Assembly: GCF_002813375.1 (NCBI RefSeq) | Contig: NZ_PHUJ01000003.1 | Location: 310,001-374,000, forward strand | Source of the DNA: Pseudonocardia alni | GTDB taxonomy: Bacteria; Actinomycetota; Actinomycetes; Mycobacteriales; Pseudonocardiaceae | Reading direction: 5' to 3' | DNA: 64,000 bases | Shown: positions 1 to 6,404 of the stretch, one piece after another | Layout of the letters: the number at the start of each line of letters is the position of its first letter | How positions within the stretch are numbered: the stretch's first letter is position 1 | The notes under the pieces: generated by a model | Seen by the model: the letters and a program-made list of their open reading frames with translations, nothing else | What the model was told of the DNA's origin: nothing | The model's database searches: none | Made by a program: the position numbers and the translations under genes

Positions 1-724
1 CGATCACCGCGCCCGCGACCCCGGTGACCGCGGGCCCGACCGGCGACGGGGTGACCGTCGCCGCCCCGACCAGGTCGGTCAGCGAGGTGACCCTCCCCAG
101 ACCGGTGAGGGTGCCGTGCAGCGCGGCGACCCCGGCGCCCGCCCACAGCAGCACCGACGCGGTCACCGCGACGACGGTCATCCGCCCGATCGGCCCGGCC
201 AGGTCGTCCCAGTGCACCGGCCGGTACCGGCCGGTGCGGGTCCGGCGCAGCGCCAGCAGCAGCCGTGCGGTCGCCATCAGCCCGCTGCCCAGCAGCGCGA
301 CCAGCACCATGCCCGCGGCGCCCCACAGGTACCAGGTCACGAACCCCTCACCGAGGTCGCGGACCGCGTCGCCCGCGCCGTCGACCGTGTGCGGGCCCAG
401 CACCGGGCCGTTGTCGGCGGGCCGCTTCAACGGCCCGATCGACAACCGCGGACGGATCGGACCCCACACCTGCACGGTCGTGAGGTCGAACTCGGCGTTG
501 CCGAGCTGGGCGATCTGCGCGGGCCCCGACAGCGTCAGGGGCGGCACCCGGGCGCCCACGCCGACGTCCTGGCCGAACACCTCGACGTGGTTCTCCGGCG
601 TCAGCAGGATCACCAGCGGGACGCCGACGACGGCGATCAGCCCGAGCAGCGCCAGTGTGGGCAGCGACCGGGCCTCGCGCAGCAGCGCGCGGGGCCACGA
701 CCGGGAGGTGGGACGGGCGGCCAC
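1..724 (-). CDS. Membrane protein, 3' end outside window; possible SGNH hydrolase
   Basis: The frame stays open from a GTG at 724 to the window edge (241 codons), so the gene lacks its C-terminus here. Visible: a short basic N-terminus, a first membrane segment (about residues 25-42, LLGLIAVVGVPLVILL), an extracytoplasmic beta-rich stretch with VPPLTLSGPAQIAQLG and VWGPIRPRLSIGPL, then two more membrane segments (about 133-152 and 177-198). The last residues are TSLTDLVGAATVTPSPVGPAVTGVAGAVI, with the next codon starting with G (the quoted motif parts are contiguous at residues 212-241). I infer that GDS may follow, as in SGNH/GDSL hydrolases behind a membrane anchor, but that catalytic part is not in the window. 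It lies 150 bp downstream of the DUF309 gene on the same strand. The start is uncertain. Confidence 0.6.
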   Translation of the reverse strand, partial: MAARPTSRSWPRALLREARSLPTLALLGLIAVVGVPLVILLTPENHVEVFGQDVGVGARVPPLTLSGPAQIAQLGNAEFDLTTVQVWGPIRPRLSIGPLKRPADNGPVLGPHTVDGAGDAVRDLGEGFVTWYLWGAAGMVLVALLGSGLMATARLLLALRRTRTGRYRPVHWDDLAGPIGRMTVVAVTASVLLWAGAGVAALHGTLTGLGRVTSLTDLVGAATVTPSPVGPAVTGVAGAVI

Positions 725-874
725 CGTCAGTGTGCGGGGCGGGACACGAGGTGGAGGGGCACGGCCCCATGGTGGCCCGGGGGACGGGCCGGAGTCACGG
801 ACGTCGTGGGGTGGCGTCGGACTCCCCGGCGGAGGCTCCCGGTGGGTGGCACCCCGGCGCGCGGCCGCGCTGTG

Positions 875-1393
875 TCAGGCTCCCGGGCTCCCCGGCGTCC
901 GGATCCCCCGCAGCCGCGGGGCGAGCCGCGCCGCCGTGACGGCGTCGGCACCCTCCCGTTCGACGTCGTCCGCGAGGGCGTCCGCGTGCCCGGCCAGCCC
1001 GTCGAGGTCCAGCCCGGCCGGGACGGTGATGCCGAGCACGCGCCACAGCCGGACGCCCTCCGCGCCGCGGCGCAGCAGCGCGACGGCGCCGCGGGCGTTG
1101 CCGCGCTGGGCGTGGGTCAGCCCGACCGCGAGCTGCGCCAGCGCCCGCCACAGGTCGCGGGTGTCGTCGCCCGCGTCCTTCCAGGCACCCTCGAGGATCT
1201 CGTGGGCGTTGAAGGGCAGGCCCGAGTCGAGCAGGCGCTGCGCCTCGGTGACGGCGTCGGCGGGGGAGAGCGCCAGGTCCTCGGGCACCCGCCCGACGCC
1301 GGGCGCGCCGTGCGGGAGCGGACGCCCGGCGGCGTCGCGGGGGCGGGCGTTGCGGGCACGGCCCCGGTCGTCGCGGTCGCGGGAACGGGTCAT
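875..1393 (-). CDS. DUF309 family protein
   Basis: 172 residues from an ATG at 1393. The first 40 residues are basic and probably disordered; residues 55-120 hold the DUF309 signature, with FNAHEILEGAWK and a helical LWRALAQLAVGLTHAQRGN stretch. The HE and the W correspond to the conserved residues of this all-helical family, whose function is unknown. The frame runs further upstream, but that part lies antisense to the divergent SDR gene, so the internal ATG is preferred. It is divergently arranged with the SDR gene, with only 37 bp between starts, so they share one regulatory region. Family assignment is from the motif; no function is claimed. Confidence 0.8.
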   Translation of the reverse strand: MTRSRDRDDRGRARNARPRDAAGRPLPHGAPGVGRVPEDLALSPADAVTEAQRLLDSGLPFNAHEILEGAWKDAGDDTRDLWRALAQLAVGLTHAQRGNARGAVALLRRGAEGVRLWRVLGITVPAGLDLDGLAGHADALADDVEREGADAVTAARLAPRLRGIRTPGSPGA

Positions 1394-1430
1394 GGCTGCG
1401 AGGGTGCCAGCTCTCCGGTTAGCGTGCGTC

Positions 1431-2192
1431 ATGATCACCGAACTGTTCGACGTCCGCGGCAGGGTGGCCGTGGTCACCGGCGGCACCAGCGGCATCGGCC
1501 GCATGATCGCGGGCGGTCTCGCCGAGGCCGGGGCGCGGGTCTACGTCTCCAGCCGCAAGGCCGACGCCTGCGCCGACACCGCCGCGGAGATCGGCGGCAC
1601 CGACATCGCCGCGGACCTGTCGTCGGAGGACGAGTGCGTCCGGCTGGCCGCGGAGGTCGGGGAGCGGGAGGAGCGGGTGCACCTGCTCGTCAACAACGCG
1701 GGCGCGACCTGGGGTGCGCCGCTGGAGGAGTTCCCGGCGCACGCCTGGGACAAGGTGCTCGACCTCAACCTGAAGGCGCCGTTCTTCCTGACCCGGGCGT
1801 TCCTGCCGCTGCTGGAGGCCGCCGCGTCGGCCGAGGACCCGGCCCGGGTGATCAACATCGGCAGCATCGACGGGCTGCGTGTCCCCGAGCTGCCGAACTA
1901 CAGCTACTCGGCCAGCAAGGCCGGGGTGCACCAGCTGACCCGGGTGCTGGCCCGCGACCTCGCCGGCCGCGGGATCACCGTGAACGCGATCGCGCCGGGG
2001 CCGTTCCCGTCGCGGATGATGCGCGCCACACTGGAGGCGGCGGGCGACGAGATCGCCGACTCCACCCCGCTCGGACGCCTGGGGAAGCCGTCGGACGTCG
2101 TCGGGGCGACGCTGTTCCTGGCCGGGGCCGCCGGGTCCTACGTGACCGGCGCGGTGCTGCCGGTCGACGGGGGGATCTGGACGACGCGCTGA
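1431..2192 (+). CDS. SDR family NAD(P)-dependent oxidoreductase
   Basis: 253-residue classical short-chain dehydrogenase/reductase. Visible are the nucleotide-binding TGGTSGIG at residues 16-23, the NNAG motif near 87, the catalytic Ser in IGSIDG near 144, the YSASK catalytic Tyr/Lys pair near 159, and the C-terminal VTGAVLPVDGG typical of 3-ketoacyl-ACP reductase-like members. Length is normal. The substrate cannot be told from sequence; the neighbours (DUF309, LLM oxidoreductases) give no pathway. The ATG at 1431 is preferred over much longer upstream reading frames because it gives the standard N-terminus (DVRGRVAVVTGG). It converges on the LLM oxidoreductase with 21 bp between stops. Confidence 0.92.
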   Translation: MITELFDVRGRVAVVTGGTSGIGRMIAGGLAEAGARVYVSSRKADACADTAAEIGGTDIAADLSSEDECVRLAAEVGEREERVHLLVNNAGATWGAPLEEFPAHAWDKVLDLNLKAPFFLTRAFLPLLEAAASAEDPARVINIGSIDGLRVPELPNYSYSASKAGVHQLTRVLARDLAGRGITVNAIAPGPFPSRMMRATLEAAGDEIADSTPLGRLGKPSDVVGATLFLAGAAGSYVTGAVLPVDGGIWTTR

Positions 2193-2213
2193 CCCGGCGC
2201 CGCACCCCGCCGC

Positions 2214-3131
2214 TCAGCCGGACTGCAACGGCCCGAGCTCGGTGGTGAACCGGTCGAGGAACCCCGGCCAGTCCGCCACCGGCCCGGTCGGGCGCACCAC
2301 GAACTTGGTGAGGCCTCCGTCGGCGTGCCGGCGGACCAGCTCGGCGACGCCGTCCCAGCCGTCGCCGACGATGTCGCGCCAGTCCGCATCCGGGCGTTGG
2401 GCCCCGGCCAGCGCGCGGGCGGGGCCGGGGTCCGCGCCGGGCGGGGCGACCCACAGGTTGGTGCCGTAGTGGTCGTCGTCGATCGTGCGGCCGGCGTCGC
2501 GGGCGGCGGTCTCGATGATCCCGCGGGCCCGGGCGGTCTCGGCGGGGGTGAGGAAGCTGGCGAGCCAGCCGTCGGCGAGCCGCCCGGCGCGCCGGAGCCC
2601 GGCGTCGGCACGTCCGCCCAGCCACAGGTCGAGCGGGGCGGCCGGGCGGGGGAGGACGGCGGCGTCGTCGAGGGTGAAGAACTCGCCGTGGTGGGTCACG
2701 GAGTCCTCGGTGAGCAGCCGGCGCAGCACGACCAGCGACTCCTCGAACACCGCGCCGCGCCGGCCCGGGACGGGGTGCAGCTGCCGGTCGCAGGGCTGGG
2801 CGGCCTGCAGCCCGAACACCGGCAGGATCCGCCGGGGCGCGAGCACCGCCAGCGACGCGAGCTCCGAGGCGAGCAGCATCGGGTTGCGCCCGGGCAGCAC
2901 CGTGACGCCGGTGCCGACCTTCAGGGTGCGGGTGCGCGCCGCGGTCCAGGTGCTGCCGACCATCGGGTCGACCACCGACTTCGACGCGATGTCGGCCAGC
3001 CACAGCGAGTCGACCGCGGAGGCGTCGAGGGCGTGGATCAGCTCCTCGAACTCGTCGGCGAAGGTGGGTAGGTGGCGGGCCCTGACGAGGCCGAGACCGA
3101 TGCGGACCGTGCCGTGCGGGGAGTCGACCAC
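2214..3131 (-). CDS. LLM class flavin/F420-dependent oxidoreductase, paralogue A
   Basis: 305 residues of the luciferase-like monooxygenase superfamily, a TIM-barrel family using FMN or coenzyme F420. Typical stretches are VRIGLGLV at the N-terminus, TWTAARTRTLKVGTGVTVLP (residues about 62-81), NPMLLASELASLAVL and LDLWLGGRADAGLRRAGRLADG near residues 168-189. It is the second of two tandem copies: paralogue B lies directly upstream (39 bp) and about two thirds of residues agree by eye along the whole length, including SPHGxVRIG at the start and GGLTKFVVRP near the end. The two therefore arose by local duplication. Cofactor and substrate are unknown; F420 is likely in this taxon but not shown. 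Confidence 0.88.
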   Translation of the reverse strand: MVDSPHGTVRIGLGLVRARHLPTFADEFEELIHALDASAVDSLWLADIASKSVVDPMVGSTWTAARTRTLKVGTGVTVLPGRNPMLLASELASLAVLAPRRILPVFGLQAAQPCDRQLHPVPGRRGAVFEESLVVLRRLLTEDSVTHHGEFFTLDDAAVLPRPAAPLDLWLGGRADAGLRRAGRLADGWLASFLTPAETARARGIIETAARDAGRTIDDDHYGTNLWVAPPGADPGPARALAGAQRPDADWRDIVGDGWDGVAELVRRHADGGLTKFVVRPTGPVADWPGFLDRFTTELGPLQSG

Positions 3132-3170
3132 TCACTCACCGTAGGTGATCGGTCACTCGTCCGGGAACGT

Positions 3171-4097
3171 TCAGTCCGACTCGAGCGGCCCCAGCTCGGC
3201 GACGAACTCGTCGAGGAACCGGGCCCAGTCCCGCGCCGGAGCGGCGGGGCGCACCACGAACTTGGTCAGCCCGCCCTCGACGTGGCGGCGGATCTGATCG
3301 GCGGCGCCGTCCCAGCCGCGGGCGACCAGCTGCTCCGGGTCGGCGTCGGGCCGCTGCTGGGCGGCCCGGTGCAGCGCGTGGTCGGCGGCGGCGCCGGACC
3401 CGTCGCCGGGCAGCACGACGGTGACGTTGGTGCCGTAGTGGTCGTCGTCGATCGCCCGGCCTGCGTCGCGGGCGGCGGCCTCGATGACGGTGCGGGCACG
3501 GGCGGACTCGTCGGGCGTGAGGAAGCTGCCCAGCCAGCCGTCGGCGAGCCGGCCGACCCGGCGCAGCCCGACCTCCGCGCGACCGCCCAGCCACAGGTCG
3601 AGCGGGCGGGCCGGGCGCGGCGCGACGGTCGCGTCGTCGAGGGTGAAGAACTCGCCGTGGTGGGTCACCGACTCCTCGGACAGCAGCCGTCGCAGCACCA
3701 CGAGGGACTCCTCGAACACCGCGGCCCGGGTACCGGGGACGGGGAACAGCTGGCGTTCCGACGGCGTCGCCGCGCGGATGCCGAACGCGGGCAGGATCCG
3801 CTTCGGCGCCAGCACCGCCAGTGACGCGAGCTCGGCCGCGAGCAGCATCGGGTTGCGGCCGGGCAGGATCGTGACACCGGTGCCGACCTTCAGCGTCCGG
3901 GTCCGGGCGGCCGCCCAGGTGGTGCCGACCAGCGCGTCGACGCCAGGGGCGGAGACGAGGTCGGGCAACCACAGCGAGTCGATGCGCGCGCGTTCGAGGG
4001 CGTCGACGAACTCGTCGAACTCCGAGCCGGGGTCGGTGGCGCGCAGCCCCACCGAGCCGACGCCGATGCGGACCTTGCCGTGCGGGGACGTCACCAC
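3171..4097 (-). CDS. LLM class flavin/F420-dependent oxidoreductase, paralogue B
   Basis: 308 residues, tandem paralogue of the gene that follows it. The start was chosen as GTG 4097 because the resulting VVTSPHGKVRIGVG aligns exactly with MVDSPHGTVRIGLG of paralogue A; the frame itself is open much further upstream through the TIGR03086 gene. The LLM barrel motifs are present (RTRTLKVGTGVTILPGRNPM, LDLWLGGRAEVGLRR, GGLTKFVVRP). The gap to the upstream TIGR03086 gene is 11 bp, so the three genes probably form one operon transcribed from about 4.7 kb. The divergence between copies is concentrated at residues 13-60 and 215-255, where substrate loops usually lie in this family, suggesting different substrates. 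That last point is inference. Confidence 0.86.
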   Translation of the reverse strand: MVTSPHGKVRIGVGSVGLRATDPGSEFDEFVDALERARIDSLWLPDLVSAPGVDALVGTTWAAARTRTLKVGTGVTILPGRNPMLLAAELASLAVLAPKRILPAFGIRAATPSERQLFPVPGTRAAVFEESLVVLRRLLSEESVTHHGEFFTLDDATVAPRPARPLDLWLGGRAEVGLRRVGRLADGWLGSFLTPDESARARTVIEAAARDAGRAIDDDHYGTNVTVVLPGDGSGAAADHALHRAAQQRPDADPEQLVARGWDGAADQIRRHVEGGLTKFVVRPAAPARDWARFLDEFVAELGPLESD

Positions 4098-4108
4098 GTC
4101 GGTCGACG

Positions 4109-4705
4109 CTACCCCGCGTCGGGGCTCCGGCGCGGGTCGCGGCCGCTGTTGCCGAGCGCCCGGTGGAACGGCGGCGCATCGGCCGGGACCGGGACCACCG
4201 GCCCGAACAGACCCTCCCGTGACGCCTCCTGACCGGGCGCTGACATCGCGGTGGTGAACTCCAGGACGGCGGCGACGGCGTCGTCGTCGGGGGAGAACGG
4301 GCGGCCGGTGGCCACGGCGAGGTCCCAGCCGTGCAGGACCAGCTCGTCGAGGGCGATGACCCCGGCGACGTCGGCGGGCAGGTCCAGACCGCCCGCCGCG
4401 GTGAAGCCCTCCCAGGCGGCCGGCTCGCGCCACGCCTGCGCCAGCGCGGTGAGCCGGGCCGGGATCGCGGTGCGCCAGTCCGCGACGAGGTGCGCGGCGT
4501 CGGCGCTCGGCGCGGTACCCGTGGCCTCGGGGGACTTCTGCGCCGCGACCCGGAACGCCCACGCCAGACCGTGCACGTGGTCCAGCAGGGCGGCGACGGT
4601 CATGCCGTCGCAGGGGGTCGGGTCGTGGAGCTGGTCGTCGCGGACACCCGTGACGACGTCGGCGACGGCGCGGGCGGTCGGGGCGAGATCGAGCACGGTG
4701 GCCAC
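4109..4705 (-). CDS. TIGR03086 family metal-binding protein (DinB/MDMPI fold)
   Basis: About 198 residues from GTG 4705. The N-terminus reads LDLAPTARAVADVVTGV, followed by the family hallmark DPTPCDGMTVAALLDHVHGLAWAF near residues 30-52, in which the DHxxGL His is one of three metal ligands; a second ligand His lies in ALDELVLHGWDLAVATG (residues about 125-141). The family is related to mycothiol-dependent maleylpyruvate isomerase and DinB proteins and often acts in mycothiol chemistry; this member's substrate is unknown. Codons further upstream are open, but the chosen start gives the standard family N-terminus. It heads the run into the two LLM oxidoreductases. Confidence 0.8.
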   Translation of the reverse strand: MATVLDLAPTARAVADVVTGVRDDQLHDPTPCDGMTVAALLDHVHGLAWAFRVAAQKSPEATGTAPSADAAHLVADWRTAIPARLTALAQAWREPAAWEGFTAAGGLDLPADVAGVIALDELVLHGWDLAVATGRPFSPDDDAVAAVLEFTTAMSAPGQEASREGLFGPVVPVPADAPPFHRALGNSGRDPRRSPDAG

Positions 4706-4871
4706 CTCGGGTCGGGTCGGTGCCCCACGGTCGCGGGGCCCTGCCTGCTCCGACCGGCCGCGGCGCGCCGACTCATCGCCCCGTACGTCTTTCGACACCT
4801 GGTAGAAGGTGGTGCGGCGGATGCGGCAGAGTGGACTCCGACGTCCCGTCCGCCTGGAGGAAGCACCCGTC

Positions 4872-5204
4872 ATGAACGACCCGTCCCTCGTCGCCAAGGC
4901 CTTCCGGGTCGTGGCGGTCGCCGAGGCGCTGTCCTGGACCGGCCTGCTGATCGGCATGTTCTTCAAGTGGATCCTGGCCACCACCGAGGTGGGGGTGCAG
5001 GTGATGGGCCCGATCCACGGGGCGCTGTTCGTCGCCTACGTGCTGGTCACGCTGTGGACCGCGCGGCTGTTCCGCTGGGACCTGCGCACCACCGTGATCG
5101 GCCTGCTCGCGAGCATCCCGCCGCTGACGACGATCTGGTTCGAGCGCCACGCCGGGGCCACCGGCCGCCTCGACCCGGCCCGCGGCCGGCCCGTCGCCGG
5201 CTGA
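4872..5204 (+). CDS. DUF3817 domain membrane protein
   Basis: 110-residue integral membrane protein. FRVVAVAEALSWTGLLIGMFFKW (residues 11-33), with the EALSW motif, and a central GPIHGALFVAYVLV (about 48-61) are the DUF3817 signature; the third hydrophobic segment is TTVIGLLASIPPLTTIWFERHA. A GGAGG ribosome binding site lies about 12 nt before ATG 4872. The family is small, widespread in actinobacteria and of unknown function. The gene is divergent from the TIGR03086 gene and is followed by the gene-free stretch with the two putative iron-regulated RNAs. Confidence 0.85.
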   Translation: MNDPSLVAKAFRVVAVAEALSWTGLLIGMFFKWILATTEVGVQVMGPIHGALFVAYVLVTLWTARLFRWDLRTTVIGLLASIPPLTTIWFERHAGATGRLDPARGRPVAG

Positions 5205-5229
5205 GTCCTCCCGGATTCCCGTGCCGCTC

Positions 5230-5259
5230 TTGACGGCTGAGGTAAGCCTAGGCTAACTT
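5230..5259 (+). promoter_or_regulatory. Promoter with DtxR/IdeR-like iron box, copy 1
   Basis: TTGACG (5230-5235) and TAACTT (5254-5259) are 18 bp apart. The spacer and -10 carry TGAGGTAAGCCTAGGCTAA (5238-5256), which agrees with the IdeR/DtxR consensus TTAGGTTAGGCTAACCTAA at 14 of 19 positions. A bound repressor would cover the promoter, so transcription should rise under iron starvation. The predicted start, 7 nt after the -10, is exactly the first base of the sequence shared with copy 2. Confidence 0.72.
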
Positions 5260-5265
5260 CAGTGC

Positions 5266-5340
5266 GTCGCTTCGTGGTGGGAGCGGCGCGTCAGTTCGGG
5301 AAACACGGCCCGGCCGCATCGACCACAGCGGCCGGGCCGT
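5266..5340 (+). ncRNA. Putative iron-regulated small RNA, copy 1
   Basis: Predicted transcript of about 75 nt. The first 36 nt (5266-5301, beginning GTCGCTTCGTGGTGGGAGCG) are identical to those of copy 2. A hairpin follows at 5305-5340: 13 uninterrupted base pairs (ACGGCCCGGCCGC with its complement) around a 10-nt loop ATCGACCACA. No T-run follows, which is common for high-GC actinobacterial terminators. A coding alternative is weak: the possible reading frames of the shared 36 nt diverge after it and run through the hairpin in different frames in the two copies. By analogy with MrsI of mycobacteria this could be an iron-sparing RNA; homology to MrsI is not claimed. Confidence 0.62.
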
Positions 5341-5450
5341 CCCGCGTTCCGGGCGGGTGTCGTGCCCGGCTCAGCGGAACGCGCCGGGGGGCCGGCCGCG
5401 GCTCTCGATCGCCTCCCGGCTCTGCGGGGGAACCCGCTCCTACCCACGGC
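5341..5450. other. Spacer between the two putative sRNA genes
   Basis: About 110 bp of GC-rich sequence between the copy 1 hairpin and the copy 2 promoter. I see no conserved coding frame or motif in it. Confidence 0.4.
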
Positions 5451-5480
5451 TTGACAGCGTAGGTAAGCCTTGGCTAAGTT
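5451..5480 (+). promoter_or_regulatory. Promoter with DtxR/IdeR-like iron box, copy 2
   Basis: TTGACA (5451-5456) and TAAGTT (5475-5480), again 18 bp apart. GTAGGTAAGCCTTGGCTAA (5459-5477) matches the IdeR consensus at 13 of 19 positions and shares GGTAAGCCT.GGCTAA with copy 1. Same geometry: the predicted start at 5487 is 7 nt after the -10. Confidence 0.72.
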
Positions 5481-5486
5481 TCACGT

Positions 5487-5559
5487 GTCGCTTCGTGGTG
5501 GGAGCGGCGCGTCAGTTCGGGACGAGGGCCCGGTCGCTCGACCACGGCGACCGGGCCCT
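5487..5559 (+). ncRNA. Putative iron-regulated small RNA, copy 2
   Basis: Predicted transcript of about 73 nt. Residues 5487-5522 are identical to the 5' end of copy 1. The 3' hairpin (5525-5559) has 13 uninterrupted pairs, AGGGCCCGGTCGC with its complement, around the 9-nt loop TCGACCACG. Compared with copy 1, stem positions change on both sides so that pairing is kept (C-G to G-C near the base, C-G to T-A near the loop), while the loop core TCGACCAC is retained. Conserved pairing with changed sequence indicates selection on RNA structure. The hairpin ends 18 bp before the convergent SWIM gene stop and may also terminate that gene. Confidence 0.65.
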
Positions 5560-5576
5560 CACACGTTCCCGGTTCC

Positions 5577-6404
5577 TCACGCGTCCGGGTGGGCCAGCGC
5601 CCGGTACACCGGCCGCAACGCGTCGGTCAGCCGCCCGCCGCCCGCCCGCAGCGACGGCTCGGGCACCTGGTCCAGCACCGCTCCCGGCTCGGTGTCCGGC
5701 GGCCGCGGGGGAGCGGCCCCCGCCGCGCCCTCCCAGAAGCGGTCCAGCAGGTCCGCCAGCGGGGCCGGCCCGGCCGGTGCGGACGGGTCGTCGCCGCTGT
5801 CACGCTCGGCCCGCAACCGCTCCAGCAGCGCGTCCCGGTCGCGTCCGCGCAGTGTGAGCAGGGTGAACGGGTCGGTGTCGCAGCGCTCGGCGAGCACGTA
5901 GAACACCGCGGCCAGGTGCTTGCACGGCACCGTGTGGTCGGGGCACGAGCAGTCCTGCGACAGGTCGGCGCCCGCGGCCGGGAACAACGACAGCTCCAGG
6001 CCGTCGAGCAGCTCCTCGATCTCCGGGGGCACGGTCCCCGACAGCAGGGCCGCGGTGTACCAGGCGTCGGCGGCCAGGGCCTGCTCCACGCGCCGCCACT
6101 GCGTCTTGTCCCAGACCCGCAGCCCGATCCGGACCCGGTACGGCTGCGGCCGGGTGCCCTGCACCAGCGCGACCACGGCGCCCGCGTCGACGTCGAGGGA
6201 CACGATCTGCCCCGACCGGGCGTAGCTGCGGCCACGCGAGAGCCGCCCGCCGACGCCGAGCTGCTCCAGCACCGCCAGGAACCGCGCCGACCACCAGGTC
6301 CGGGCGACCGCGCCCGCCGCCGCGTGGATCCGGATACCGCCCTCGACGCGGCGCGGCGGCCCACCGGTGAAGTCCTCCTGCGCCCAGAACGGCCGGTCAC
6401 TCAT
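5577..6404 (-). CDS. SWIM zinc finger protein
   Basis: 275 residues with a SWIM-type zinc finger, CSCPDHTVPCKH near residues 150-162 (CxCx6CxH), the fold found with Swi2/Snf2 ATPases. The N-terminus (FWAQEDFTGGPPRRVEGGIRI..., WWSARFLAVLEQLG, RGRSYARSGQIVSLDVDAGAVVALVQG across residues 6-85) matches the conserved N-terminal part of actinobacterial SWIM proteins. The C-terminal 80 residues are proline-rich and variable. The ATG at 6404 overlaps the end of the SNF2 helicase gene by 8 nt, so translation is coupled; a joint complex on nucleic acid is likely for such pairs, though the substrate is unknown. Confidence 0.88.
   Translation of the reverse strand: MSDRPFWAQEDFTGGPPRRVEGGIRIHAAAGAVARTWWSARFLAVLEQLGVGGRLSRGRSYARSGQIVSLDVDAGAVVALVQGTRPQPYRVRIGLRVWDKTQWRRVEQALAADAWYTAALLSGTVPPEIEELLDGLELSLFPAAGADLSQDCSCPDHTVPCKHLAAVFYVLAERCDTDPFTLLTLRGRDRDALLERLRAERDSGDDPSAPAGPAPLADLLDRFWEGAAGAAPPRPPDTEPGAVLDQVPEPSLRAGGGRLTDALRPVYRALAHPDA

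Noticed and set aside
24..2248. Two plus-strand frames of over 700 codons reaching from the start of the window through the SDR gene
   Set aside because: Only the last 253 residues of one frame show a protein family; the rest is Arg/Pro/Ser-rich and antisense to the DUF309 and membrane protein genes.
5262..5462. Small peptides starting at GTG in the 5.2-5.6 kb stretch
   Set aside because: The frames of the two copies differ after the shared 36 nt and run through the hairpins; no conserved peptide. RNA genes explain the pattern better.
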